A stretch of 64,000 nt of DNA from AP-15 sp036500965 (GTDB taxonomy: Bacteria > Pseudomonadota > Alphaproteobacteria > ATCC43930 > CGMCC-115725). Made by a program: the position numbers and the translations under genes. Location of the stretch: NCBI GenBank assembly GCA_036500965.1, contig DASYBC010000090.1, forward strand, positions 27,289 through 91,288, given 5' to 3'. The notes beneath the pieces are model-generated. The model did not search any database and was not told the DNA's origin. It saw nothing but the letters and a program-made list of their open reading frames with translations. Shown here one piece after another: positions 8,422-16,516 of the stretch (position 1 is the first letter of the stretch; each line of letters starts with the position of its first letter).

Positions 8422-8992
8422 CCGCCGAGACGCGGATACCGAAATCGTCGATGCGGATCGTGCTGAGCGAGGCGAGGCCGATTTCCAGCCGAGCGTAAAA
8501 ATCGAGCGGCATGCCGAGCGCGAACAGCAGCGCCGCGCGGATCACGTCGCCGTGGCTGATGACCGCGACATTGCCTTCGGGGTGCGAGCGGCGCAGCTCG
8601 AACAGCGCGCCGACCACCCGGTCCTGGACGTGGCGCCAGCTCTCACCGCCGGGGATGGCAGCGATGCTGCGGCAGCTCTGCCACAGCGGCCAGCGCGGGT
8701 CGGCCCGGACCTGGTCGAAGGTCAGCCCGGTCCATTCGCCAAAATCGAGCTCGATCATATCATCGCGATGGCCGACCGGCAGGTCGAGCCGGGCGGCGAG
8801 GATCTCGGCGGTCTCCCGGGTGCGCTGCATCGGGCTCGCATAGATTGCCGCGATGTTCTCGCCGGCGAGGCGATCGGCGACGAGCATCGCCTCGGCGCGG
8901 CCCCGCTCCGACAGCCCGATGCCCGAAATCCGCCCGTTGATGCGGCCAAAGACGGCCGGCTCGCCATGCCGCACCAGATAAAACGCCGTCAT
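8387..8992 (-). CDS. Histidine phosphatase family protein (phosphoglycerate mutase-like)
   Basis: A 201-residue member of histidine phosphatase branch 1. The catalytic RHG motif lies at the start (FYLVRHGEP), the second catalytic arginine and partner residues in ASPMQRTRETAEIL, the acid/base glutamate in ELDFGEWTG, and the second histidine in VAVISHGDVIRA. Members include phosphoglycerate mutases, CobC and various sugar phosphatases, so the specificity is open. The ATG at 8992 places the RHG motif at the expected residue 8. It is convergent and overlapping with the amine oxidase gene. A strong hairpin lies immediately upstream at 9027-9093. Confidence 0.88.
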   Translation of the reverse strand: MTAFYLVRHGEPAVFGRINGRISGIGLSERGRAEAMLVADRLAGENIAAIYASPMQRTRETAEILAARLDLPVGHRDDMIELDFGEWTGLTFDQVRADPRWPLWQSCRSIAAIPGGESWRHVQDRVVGALFELRRSHPEGNVAVISHGDVIRAALLFALGMPLDFYARLEIGLASLSTIRIDDFGIRVSAVNERPRLPSLA

Positions 8993-9026
8993 CTCGGCGC
9001 ATCCCCCAATCCGCAAGCGACCCTAG

Positions 9027-9093
9027 TGGTGCGATGCCAACAGATGATTCCCATCCGTTGGCTGCATCGCACCACCAACGTATTAATTGGTGG
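9027..9093. repeat. Two abutting hairpin-forming inverted repeats upstream of the phosphatase gene
   Basis: The first structure pairs 9027-9037 (TGGTGCGATGC) with 9064-9074 perfectly, and inside it CAAC/GATG pair with CATC/GTTG around a short loop. The second pairs CCACCAA (9072-9078) with TTGGTGG (9087-9093) around an eight-base AT-rich loop. They share bases 9072-9074, so they would compete. There is no T-run, so this is not a simple terminator. It lies 35 bases upstream of the minus-strand start at 8992 and could act in its leader or as an operator. Confidence 0.6.
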
Positions 9094-9194
9094 GCCGATT
9101 CACAAAGCGCTCGGGAAGCAAGCGTTTCGATCGGACCATTAGTCTTAGCATCGACCGCCGGTCGAGGCATTATGCTTTCGGTGCTCGCGAGAGG

Positions 9195-9917
9195 CTATGT
9201 CTCGCCGTCGAGCTCGGAGTAATGGCGGAAGATGCCGTGCTCGTTGAACGGGATGCGGCGATCCGAGGCGAGATAGGCGGCGATCCGCGGCCGGGCCGCA
9301 ACCGCGTCATGCACCGCGGCAACGCGGGGGAATTGGGGCGCGAGCGCCGCCATCGCGCGGGGAAAGGCGTAGCGCAGCCCGGCGACGATCTGGAACAGCG
9401 ACAGCTCGGGATAGCTCAGCCGCGCGCCGACGAGATGGCCGCCGCGAGACGTGTTGCGTGCCAGCACCCGTTCGAAATAACCGAGGTATTTCGGCATCCG
9501 CGACCGGCGAAAATCGCCGGCGCGAGCGAGGGCTTCCTGGCGCTGGTCCTCGTAATAGAGGCTGCTGGCGATCGGGTGATGCGTGTCGTGCGCCTCATCG
9601 ACAAGATCGGCGATGGTCAGCTGCAGCTGGTGCGCCCAGAGCCGCCCCTCCTCAGCCGCGGGCGCCAAGCCGTGATGGGCGCCGAGATAAAGGAGGATAT
9701 TGGCGGTCTGCCCGATCAGCAATGCCTCGGCCTTTAGAAACGGCGGGGCGAAAGGCGGGTGAGCGGCTTCTTCGTTTTCCAGCAGGCGCATCATTTCGGC
9801 ATCGCCGCCCGGCTGGCGGGCGACATCGACATAGTCGGCGCCGGCCTCCTCCAACGCCAGCCGCACAAACTCGCCGCGCCCCTGGATCGCCGACCAGTAA
9901 TAGAGCTGATAAGGCAT
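9195..9917 (-). CDS. Glutathione S-transferase family protein
   Basis: A 240-residue protein with the two-domain GST architecture. The N-terminal thioredoxin-like domain starts YQLYYWSAIQGRGEFVRLALEEAG, as in sigma/alpha-like GSTs where Tyr/Trp and Gly-Arg lie near the glutathione site. QTANILLYLG corresponds to the glutathione gamma-glutamyl-binding Gln-Thr/Ser position, and a helical C-terminal domain follows with ARLSYPELSLFQIV (N-capping and hydrophobic staple region). It probably conjugates or reduces electrophiles with glutathione in the cytoplasm. The ATG at 9917 is used, because the longer reading frame upstream adds an Arg/Gly-rich stretch unlike the family. Confidence 0.88.
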   Translation of the reverse strand: MPYQLYYWSAIQGRGEFVRLALEEAGADYVDVARQPGGDAEMMRLLENEEAAHPPFAPPFLKAEALLIGQTANILLYLGAHHGLAPAAEEGRLWAHQLQLTIADLVDEAHDTHHPIASSLYYEDQRQEALARAGDFRRSRMPKYLGYFERVLARNTSRGGHLVGARLSYPELSLFQIVAGLRYAFPRAMAALAPQFPRVAAVHDAVAARPRIAAYLASDRRIPFNEHGIFRHYSELDGET

Positions 9918-10032
9918 GGTTACGCTCCCGATCCTGCCTGGGCTTTCAGCATCGCCGGCGGGTCCGGCCCTGGCACGCATCCGCCGCGAGCGATTGAGGT
10001 GGCGAGGCCGTTCCGCCGCTCAGCACCCGACG

Positions 10033-10423
10033 CTATCTCGCGACGACGAACGGTCGAATGGTCTGAGTAAAATTCTCTTCACTGGTCTGATGCTCGACAA
10101 GCGCGATCACCTCGTCGGCCCATTCCGACGCGTCCTCAATCGCGAGATCGTAACCATTCGCGCTAAGAAATTGCACCATCGCGATAAAGCAAGTGCGTTT
10201 GTTTCCTTGAGTGAATGCATGCGCCTGGGCAATGCCCGGCAAGCCTCACAGCCAGCGCAATGACATCTTCCTCGCCGTAGGCGAACGCATTTTGGGGGCG
10301 CGCCAAGGCGCTCTCCAGCAATCCCCTATCAAGGAGGAAATGCGGTTCTCCGGTGATCGCGACGACGGCCCGGTTGATTTCGATGACTGTCTCAACGGAC
10401 AGCCATAGGAGTTCATTCGGCAA
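10033..10423 (-). pseudogene. Doc/Fic-family death-on-curing toxin, frameshifted
   Basis: Two minus-strand frames together make one Doc-like protein. The first (10423 down to about 10220) gives MPNELLWLSVETVIEIN through DVIALAVRLA. The second continues GIAQAHAFTQGNKRTCFIA to the stop at 10033. Their union matches the length (about 125 residues) and order of Doc toxins, including the HxFxxGNKR Fic core. The shift lies in the run reading CTTGCCGGGCATTGCC (about 10226-10241): one extra base, or two missing, breaks the frame just before the active-site motif. The toxin is probably inactive unless there is ribosomal frameshifting or a sequencing error. The likely TTG start overlaps the antitoxin stop. 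Confidence 0.8.
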
Positions 10424-10589
10424 GTTTTGCGAGGATTTTTGGAAAGCGGGAGATAATCTCGCGCGTCAATTCGGCGTGGTCGATTTTCCCCGGAACCTGC
10501 CGCGCGCGCAGGACTTCCTTCTCCGCGCGCTGGCGCGGCGTCTCGGCGCGTTTCGGCGGCTTTGCGCGGGTGTCCCGAGTGTCCTGCAT
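10413..10589 (-). CDS. Putative antitoxin of the Doc module
   Basis: A 58-residue basic protein. Its C-terminus (LTREIISRFPKILAKLAE) resembles the small antitoxins encoded directly before Doc/Fic toxins, in which a C-terminal helix occupies the toxin active site. The N-terminal half is rich in Arg/Lys/Pro (KPPKRAETPRQRAEKE) and probably disordered or DNA-binding. Its stop overlaps the toxin start by about ten bases, the typical coupled order of a type II module. The ATG at 10589 is preferred to a longer upstream start whose product would read through a palindromic intergenic repeat. It appears intact even though the toxin is broken. Confidence 0.65.
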   Translation of the reverse strand: MQDTRDTRAKPPKRAETPRQRAEKEVLRARQVPGKIDHAELTREIISRFPKILAKLAE

Positions 10590-11114
10590 GCGACAATGGT
10601 CCGAGGCTGCTCGACCCAATAAGTACTCGATCCGCCGAAAATCGCAAGTTCCGCCCCAATCCCCAGTTCGCTTTGCCCGGACTTGATCCGGGCATCCACG
10701 TCTTCCCCCCGGCGAGAGCAAGGCCTGGATCACCGGGCGTGCCACGGCCGTCCGGTTTAGCGAACGCGGGTGCTGCCAAAACTACTCGGACAAACCAGGG
10801 CCCGTTGGCGGCAGCAGGTGGTCGGCTCGCGCCAGGGTATTTCGTCCCGCGGCCTGCTCCGCCTGTATTTTGCAGGAGATCTACAGGAGCCCCGATCTTT
10901 GCCATCGCCAATCTGCCTCACCTGCCCGCAACACGTCGAGGCACCATGCGGTGCGATGATGGCAATTTTCCGTGGGTCGTTTTTCCGTGGGTCGTTGCGG
11001 CCGGGCGGCGCGGCGGCACTCGGTCCACCAGGGTCGCACGGTCGGGAAAGCGGCGGCGGGGCTATGGCAAAATCGGGAGATGCGCCGATATGCCGGGTTG
11101 GAGGGTCGCATCTG
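10590..11114. other. 525-base intergenic region with palindromes and a tandem repeat
   Basis: No convincing gene. It holds a dispersed-type palindrome (GCCCGGA at 10675-10681 with TCCGGGC at 10687-10693) of the kind common in alphaproteobacterial spacers. It also holds a perfect 15-base tandem duplication, TTTTCCGTGGGTCGT, at 10966-10980 and 10981-10995. Long open frames crossing it on both strands have no domain character. The stretch must hold the promoters of the antitoxin/toxin pair (minus) and of the molybdenum hydroxylase (plus), but I cannot place -35/-10 elements with confidence. Confidence 0.6.
10966..10995. repeat. Perfect 15-bp tandem duplication
   Basis: TTTTCCGTGGGTCGT occurs twice head to tail with no spacer, about 120 bases upstream of the molybdenum hydroxylase gene. 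Two directly repeated copies can be slippage products or paired regulator sites. No known motif is recognised. Confidence 0.7.
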
Positions 11115-13454
11115 ATGAACCAATACGGCACCGGCCAGCCGGTCCGCCGCGTCGAGGACCGGCGCTTTTTGACCGGCAGCGGCAGCTACGTCGATGATTT
11201 GGCGCTGCCGCGACAGGCGCATGCCTATATGCTGCGCTCGCCGCACGCGCATGCCCGCATCCGCGGGCTCGACACGACGGCGGCGGCCGCGATGCAGGGG
11301 GTGATCGCGGTGCTGACCGGCGACGATCTGGAGAAGGACGGGCTCGGCCCGATCCCGTGCGTGGCTCCGGCGACCAACCGCGACGGGTCGAGGGCGCCGC
11401 TGCCGCCGCACCCGGCGCTGGCGCGCGAGCGGGTGCGCCATGTCGGCGACACGGTGGCGATCGTGGTGGCCGAAACCCTCGCCGATGCGCGCGACGCGGC
11501 CGAAGCAATCGAGGTCGATTACGAGACCTTGGAGGCCGCGGTCGAGACGGCGCATGCGCTCGATCCAGGGCAGCCGCTGGTGTGGGACGAGGTGCCGGGG
11601 AACCTCGCTTTCGATTGGGGGCTCGGCGACGAGATGGCGGTCGAGCGGGCAATCAGGGCGGCGCGTCATCGGATCGGCCTCGAGCTCGTCAACAACCGCA
11701 TCGTTGTCAACTCGATGGAGCCGCGGGGCGCCATCGGCGAGTACGATCCGGGCGAGGATGCCTACACCTTGTGGAGCTCGACCCAAGGCTCGCATTTTCT
11801 GCGCGCGCTGTTGGCCGAGAGCGTATTCAAGGTTCCGGAGAACCGCATCCGCGTCGTCACCCGCGACGTCGGCGGCGGCTTTGGCATGAAGGCGTTTCTC
11901 TATCCCGAGCACATTCTGGTGCTGTGGGCGGCGAAGAGGCTTGGCCGGGCAGTCAAATGGCTGCCCGAGCGCTCCGACGCGTTCATGACCGACACCCAGG
12001 GCCGCGACAATGTGACCCGGCTCGAATTGGCGCTCGACGACGAGTTGCGCTTTCTTGGGCTCAAGGTCGAGACGGTCGCCAATATGGGCGCCTATCTGTC
12101 GAATTACGCGCCGGAGATCCCAACCGGCTCGGGCGGGGTCATGTTCAGCGGCGTCTACGCGATCCCGGCGATCCATGTCCAGGTCAAGGGGGTTTTCACC
12201 CATACCGTGCCGGTCGATGCCTATCGCGGCGCCGGGCGGCCGGAGGCGGCCTATGCGATCGAGCGGCTGATCGATGTCGCCGCGCGCCGGCTCGGTGTCG
12301 AGCCGCAGGAGCTGCGCCGGCGCAATTTCATCCGGCCCGAGGCGATGCCGTATGCGACACCGCTCGGCCTCGTCTATGACAGCGGCGATTTCGCCCGCAA
12401 CATGAAGGACGCTCTCGTCGCGGCCGATACCGCCGGCTTTGCGGCGCGGCAGGAAAAGGCGCGGGCGTGCGGGCGTTGGCGCGGCATCGGGCACGCCGTC
12501 TATATCGAGCAATCGGGCATGCCGCCCGACGAGTTCGCCGAGCTGCGCTTCGATCCGAGCGGCACGTTGACGATGCTCTTGGGCACGCAATCCTCGGGCC
12601 AGGGGCACCAGACCGCCTATGCCCAGCTCGCCGCCGAGCGGCTGGGCCTGTCGCTCGACAAAATTCGCGTGACGCAGGGCGACACCGCGGCGATCTCGTT
12701 TGGCCGCGGCACCGGCGGCTCGCGCTCGCTGCCGGTCGGCGGCGCCTCGGTCGATGCCGCGGCGCAAAAGCTGATCGCCAAGGGCCGCCGCATCGCGGCG
12801 CATTTGCTGGAGGCGGCCGAGGCGGATGTCGATTTCGCCGACGGCGTCTTCCGCATCGCCGGCACCGACCGCGAGCTCGGCATCGCGGCGGTCGCGCGGG
12901 CAGCGTTCGACCCGACGCAGCTGCCATCCGAAATCGAGCCGGGGTTTGCCGAGAGCGGCCATTTCACCCCGCCGGCGCCGACCTTTCCCAATGGCTGCCA
13001 TGTCTGCGAGGTCGAGATCGAGCCCGAGACCGGGCATGTCGATATCGTGCGCTATCTGGTCGTCGATGATTTCGGCACGGTCGTCAACCCGCTGCTGCTG
13101 CAGGGCCAGGTGCAGGGCGGCGTCGCACAAGGGGTGGGGCAGGCGATGCTCGAACGCTGCGTTTACGATGCCGGAACCGGTCAGCTGGTGACCGGCTCCT
13201 TTACCGATTACTGCCTGCCGCGGGCCGAGGATTTACCCCCGATCGAGTTCGCCTACAACGTCGTGCCGTGCCGCACCAATCCGCTCGGGATCAAGGGGGC
13301 GGGCGAAGCGGGCGCGATCGGGGCGCCGCCGGCGCTGGTCAACGCGATTGTCGCGGCACTCGCTCCGCTCGGCGTCGAGCATATCGACATGCCGGTGACG
13401 CCCGAGCGGCTGTGGCTCGTGATCCACGCCGCCGAGCAGCGGGCAGCGGCATGA
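11115..13454 (+). CDS. Xanthine dehydrogenase-family molybdopterin-binding subunit (form II, CoxL-like), orphan
   Basis: A 779-residue large subunit of a molybdenum hydroxylase. The N-terminal ald_Xan_dh domain begins GTGQPVRRVEDRRFLTGSG. The molybdenum-site loop DAYRGAGRPEAAY near residue 367 is the form II AYRGAGR type, not the AYxCSFR loop of true aerobic CO dehydrogenase. QSSGQGHQTAYAQ and the catalytic glutamate segment GIKGAGEAGAIG near residue 728 are present. Such enzymes normally need an FAD subunit and a 2Fe-2S subunit, and neither is adjacent. CysQ follows with an ATGA overlap. The substrate is unknown. The ATG at 11115 fits the family start, although the frame is open further upstream. 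Confidence 0.9.
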   Translation: MNQYGTGQPVRRVEDRRFLTGSGSYVDDLALPRQAHAYMLRSPHAHARIRGLDTTAAAAMQGVIAVLTGDDLEKDGLGPIPCVAPATNRDGSRAPLPPHPALARERVRHVGDTVAIVVAETLADARDAAEAIEVDYETLEAAVETAHALDPGQPLVWDEVPGNLAFDWGLGDEMAVERAIRAARHRIGLELVNNRIVVNSMEPRGAIGEYDPGEDAYTLWSSTQGSHFLRALLAESVFKVPENRIRVVTRDVGGGFGMKAFLYPEHILVLWAAKRLGRAVKWLPERSDAFMTDTQGRDNVTRLELALDDELRFLGLKVETVANMGAYLSNYAPEIPTGSGGVMFSGVYAIPAIHVQVKGVFTHTVPVDAYRGAGRPEAAYAIERLIDVAARRLGVEPQELRRRNFIRPEAMPYATPLGLVYDSGDFARNMKDALVAADTAGFAARQEKARACGRWRGIGHAVYIEQSGMPPDEFAELRFDPSGTLTMLLGTQSSGQGHQTAYAQLAAERLGLSLDKIRVTQGDTAAISFGRGTGGSRSLPVGGASVDAAAQKLIAKGRRIAAHLLEAAEADVDFADGVFRIAGTDRELGIAAVARAAFDPTQLPSEIEPGFAESGHFTPPAPTFPNGCHVCEVEIEPETGHVDIVRYLVVDDFGTVVNPLLLQGQVQGGVAQGVGQAMLERCVYDAGTGQLVTGSFTDYCLPRAEDLPPIEFAYNVVPCRTNPLGIKGAGEAGAIGAPPALVNAIVAALAPLGVEHIDMPVTPERLWLVIHAAEQRAAA

Positions 13455-14227
13455 GCGCCGCTCGCGCCGAGCTCCTGGCCACCGCGCGGCGGGCGGCGCT
13501 CGCGGCCGGCGAGGCGATCATGCGCGTCTATGCGCAGGATTTCGACGTGCGCCAGAAGGCCGACAAGACGCCGGTGACCGAGGCCGACCTCGCCGCCGAG
13601 CGGATCATCATCGAGCGGCTCGAAACCGCTTTTCCCGACATCCCGGTTTTTGCCGAGGAATTGGTCGAGGCCGAGGGGCTGCCGCCCTCGGCAGCGCAGT
13701 TCTGGGCGGTCGACCCGCTCGACGGCACCCGCGAGTTCGTCGCCAAGAACGGCGAGTTCGCAGTGTCGATCGGGCTCATCGAGGACGGAAGGCCGGTGCT
13801 CGGCGTATTGCACGGGCCGGCGGTCGGGCTGACCTATGCCGCGCACGGGCCGGGGACCGCGACCCGCCAGCGCGGGGACGGTGCCGTCGAGCCGATAGAG
13901 GCGCGGATCGCCGCGGCCGACGGGCTCGTCGTCGTGCACAGCCGCTCGCACGAAAACAGCCGGCGACTCGGCGAATTCCTGCAGGATTACCCGGTCAAGG
14001 CGCGGCGCAGCTGCGGCAGCGCCCTCAAATTCGGCCTGCTCGCGGCCGGCGAAGGCGATCTCTACCCGCGCTTCGGCACGACGATGGAATGGGACACTGC
14101 GGCCGGCCAGGCGATCCTCGAAGCCGCCGGCGGCCGGGTCGAAACCTTCGCCGGCGAACCCTTGCGCTACGGCAAGCCCGGCCTCAAAAACGACGGCTTC
14201 ATCGCCTGGGGCCGCCGCAGCGGATGA
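13451..14227 (+). CDS. cysQ: 3'(2'),5'-bisphosphate nucleotidase, CysQ type (inositol monophosphatase superfamily)
   Basis: A 258-residue Mg2+-dependent phosphatase. The first metal motif is in FAEELVE near residue 68, the second is WAVDPLDGTREFV near residue 85, and the third is GTTMEWDTAAGQAIL near residue 208. The GSALKFGLLAAGEGDLYPRFG stretch is characteristic of CysQ rather than inositol monophosphatase or HisN. CysQ removes the 3'-phosphate from PAP produced in sulfate assimilation. The ATG overlaps the upstream stop (ATGA), so translation is coupled to the molybdenum hydroxylase, although a functional link is not obvious. Confidence 0.88.
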   Translation: MSAARAELLATARRAALAAGEAIMRVYAQDFDVRQKADKTPVTEADLAAERIIIERLETAFPDIPVFAEELVEAEGLPPSAAQFWAVDPLDGTREFVAKNGEFAVSIGLIEDGRPVLGVLHGPAVGLTYAAHGPGTATRQRGDGAVEPIEARIAAADGLVVVHSRSHENSRRLGEFLQDYPVKARRSCGSALKFGLLAAGEGDLYPRFGTTMEWDTAAGQAILEAAGGRVETFAGEPLRYGKPGLKNDGFIAWGRRSG

Positions 14228-14269
14228 AGGCGTTGATTCCGATGCTTCTCGCCATGGCGGACTACGAGC

Positions 14270-15523
14270 TCACAATGGCTGGCCGCGGACGAGGCGGGGG
14301 AGGGTGCCGGTGATGCCCATCGCGTCGCGCATCAGGAAGCGCTTTAAGGGGGGCATGCGATTGACGGCGGCGAGGCCGAGATCGCGGGCGAGGCGCAGCG
14401 GGGGGATCGTGTTCGAGAACAGGCGGTTGAGGCCGTCGGTCACGGCGGCGAGCAGCACGGTGTCGAGCCGCCGCCACTCCTGGTAGCGGCGGAGCGGCGC
14501 ATCGTCGCCGATGTCGAGCCCGAGACGGCGCTGGTCGATGACGATCTCGGCGAGAGCGGCCACGTCGCGGATGCCGAGGTTGAGCCCTTGCCCGGCGATC
14601 GGGTGGATCAGATGGGCCGCCTCGCCAACCAGCGCCAGCCGGCGATCAACATAGCGCTCGGCCAGTATCAGCCCGACCGGGTAGGACCAGCGCGGGCCGA
14701 CCGGCTCGACGGACCCTAGAAAATCGCCAAAGCGCGCCGCCAACTCGGCGGCAAACTCGCGGTCCGAGAGCGCCATCAGCCGGGGCGCCAGCGCCGCGCG
14801 CTCGGTCCATACGATCGACGAGCGCCCTCTCGGCGCAAGTGGGGCCAGCGCCGGCGCAGGATCATCGGTCATCGGCAGGATCGCGAACGGGCCGGCCGGC
14901 AGAAAATGCTCGACCGCGATACCGAGATGCGGCCGTTCGTGCCGCACGGTGGCGACGATCGCGGTCTGCTCGTAAAGCCACTCGACGGTGCGGATGCCGA
15001 CGGCCCGGCGCAATGGCGAGGCGGCACCGTCGGCGGCGGCAACAAGCCGGACGGTCAGCCGCCGCCCATCCGACAGCGCGACCTCGGCGGCATCGGCCGT
15101 AGCGCGGGCCGAGTCCACGGTCATCGGGGCGAAAAAGGAGAGGGTCGGCAGCGAGCGCGCGTGCTCGACCAAGGCGCGGCGCAGCACCCGGTTCTCGACG
15201 ATCCAGCCGAGCGGCGCATCCGTTCCCAATTCGCGATGGTCATAATGCAGGAACAGCGGCGCGTTGTCGTCGGCGACCCGGATCTCGAGGATCGGCTCGG
15301 CCTCGGCGGCAATCCGGGGCCACAATTCGAGCGCCTCCAGCACCTGCTGCGAGCCATAGGCAATGGCCGAGCTGCGCCCGTCGAAACCCTGGTCGAGCAT
15401 TGCCGCCGGGTCCAGCCGGTCGACGACCGCGACGGCGAGCCCGGCCCCGGCGCCGGCGATGCCGAGCAAGAGCCCGTTCAACCCGCCGCCGGCGACCAAC
15501 AGCTCGAAATCATCCGCGGCCAT
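14270..15523 (-). CDS. UbiH/UbiF/COQ6-family FAD-dependent hydroxylase
   Basis: A 417-residue flavin monooxygenase, probably hydroxylating the ubiquinone ring at the inner-membrane face. FAD motif one is LLVAGGGLNGLLLGIAGAGAG at the N-terminus, the DG motif is VAAADGAASPLRRAVGI near residue 190, and the second FAD motif is RLALVGEAAHLIHPIAGQGLN near residue 300, as in COQ6/UbiH. The C-terminal end (NRLFSNTIPPLRLARDLGL and NRMPPLKRFLMRDAMG) is typical of the ubiquinone subgroup. Which ring position it modifies cannot be told from sequence. A second FAD monooxygenase of the broader superfamily is at 36.6 kb. Confidence 0.88.
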   Translation of the reverse strand: MAADDFELLVAGGGLNGLLLGIAGAGAGLAVAVVDRLDPAAMLDQGFDGRSSAIAYGSQQVLEALELWPRIAAEAEPILEIRVADDNAPLFLHYDHRELGTDAPLGWIVENRVLRRALVEHARSLPTLSFFAPMTVDSARATADAAEVALSDGRRLTVRLVAAADGAASPLRRAVGIRTVEWLYEQTAIVATVRHERPHLGIAVEHFLPAGPFAILPMTDDPAPALAPLAPRGRSSIVWTERAALAPRLMALSDREFAAELAARFGDFLGSVEPVGPRWSYPVGLILAERYVDRRLALVGEAAHLIHPIAGQGLNLGIRDVAALAEIVIDQRRLGLDIGDDAPLRRYQEWRRLDTVLLAAVTDGLNRLFSNTIPPLRLARDLGLAAVNRMPPLKRFLMRDAMGITGTLPRLVRGQPL

Positions 15524-15538
15524 GCGTCCTTCGCCGGC

Positions 15539-15949
15539 TCAGCTCGCTTCCGGCGCCGGGCGCAGCGCCTCGCGGAAGGCCTGCGGCACGGTCAGGCCCG
15601 GCCGCGCTTCGCATTGCTGCATAACCTTGGCGATGTTGCCGCTGATCCGGCTGACATCGATGACCCGGATGCCCGCCTTGGCCGCCAGATAGCCGTAGTA
15701 GAACATTGCCGCCGAGGCGCGGTCCGCGTCGGACGCCCTGAGCAGGTCCGAGCAGCGGACCCGCTCGACATCCCAGAGATGGGGGGCGAGTTGCGCTTCG
15801 GACGGCGGCATTGGCGGCGGCGCGGCTGCTTGCGGCGGCGGCGCGGAAGGTGGTGCAGCGGCCATCGTCGCGGGAGCTGGCGGGGGTCCCGGCTCGGCGC
15901 AGGCGGCGAGGCACAGCATCAGCAGCGCCGGCCATATCAGCTGTCTCAT
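15539..15949 (-). CDS. Small lipoprotein with an HdeA/HdeB-like domain
   Basis: A 136-residue exported protein. The signal peptide ends in a lipobox (LMLCLAAC, cysteine at about 17) and is followed by a Pro/Ala-rich linker of about 35 residues. The mature domain has the HdeA/HdeB-like pattern: a cysteine in RVRCSDLL, then FYYGYLAAKAG and a second cysteine in MQQCEARP, consistent with one disulfide. HdeA proteins are acid-activated periplasmic chaperones, and for the alphaproteobacterial relatives this role is inferred. It lies 15 bases upstream of the UbiH-type gene on the same strand. Confidence 0.75.
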   Translation of the reverse strand: MRQLIWPALLMLCLAACAEPGPPPAPATMAAAPPSAPPPQAAAPPPMPPSEAQLAPHLWDVERVRCSDLLRASDADRASAAMFYYGYLAAKAGIRVIDVSRISGNIAKVMQQCEARPGLTVPQAFREALRPAPEAS

Positions 15950-16000
15950 TGCTCCCCCTTCGCCAACGGTCGCCGCGGCTGCCCAACGGTGCTCGCTATT

Positions 16001-16312
16001 TCAGTAGCAGGCGCCGGAGCTGCGCGCCGCCCCGCGACGGGCGGCACCAGCGATCCCGCCGATCGCGGCGCCGATCGCCGCACCGCGCCCGGCATTGCCG
16101 CCGATCGCCCCGAACAAAGCGCCGCCGGCGGCGCCGCGCGCCGCCCCGGCAAACGGCCCCGGCGTTACCGCCTGGCAGGGCGGCGGGCCATAGCCCGGCG
16201 GCGCACTGTAATAGCCCGGCGGCGGATAACGGTAGTATTGGGCGGACGCGGTGCCCGGCAAGCCCGCAGCAACCCAGGCCGCGCCACACAGCGCGAGAAT
16301 GAAGCGAGCCAT
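16001..16312 (-). CDS. Small secreted glycine-zipper protein
   Basis: A 103-residue protein with a signal peptide (LALCGAAWVAAGLPGTASAQ). A Tyr/Pro-rich segment (YYRYPPPGYYSAPPGYGPPP) follows, then a Gly/Ala-rich zipper (GAARGAAGGALFGAIGGNAG and GAAIGAAIGGIAGAARRG) ending in a cysteine near the C-terminus. Glycine-zipper segments of this kind associate with or insert into membranes, and YMGG/Rick_17kDa-like proteins are common in alphaproteobacterial envelopes. The function is unknown. It is followed at 15949 by the HdeA-like lipoprotein gene on the same strand. Confidence 0.75.
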   Translation of the reverse strand: MARFILALCGAAWVAAGLPGTASAQYYRYPPPGYYSAPPGYGPPPCQAVTPGPFAGAARGAAGGALFGAIGGNAGRGAAIGAAIGGIAGAARRGAARSSGACY

Positions 16313-16516
16313 CCTTCGACACCGCGCAATTGCCAGGAGACGATCGTCTTCGCCGTAAGCCTATCGAAGGCGGTTTGCGCTGGCAACCGCAGCTACGGGA
16401 TAAAAGCCGCTGGCGCTTGTCAACAGGCCGGTTAGTCTGGTGATGGCCTTTACGCGGATGGGGCGCATGGGCTAGGGGGAGAGCGCGGATTTCGAAGGCC
16501 GCGCAACGGGGGACGC

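Noticed and set aside
10246..10911. 221-residue minus-strand frame across the Doc antitoxin region
   Set aside because: It is the other frame of the antitoxin/toxin DNA, reads through a palindromic repeat and has no family character.
10881..13130. 749-residue minus-strand frame across the molybdenum hydroxylase
   Set aside because: The plus-strand protein has clear family motifs, whereas the minus frame has only Arg/Asp/Gly-rich low-information sequence.
11115..13454. Aerobic carbon monoxide dehydrogenase
   Set aside because: The loop reads AYRGAGR (form II), not the AYxCSFR loop of true CO dehydrogenase, and no CoxM/CoxS partner is present.
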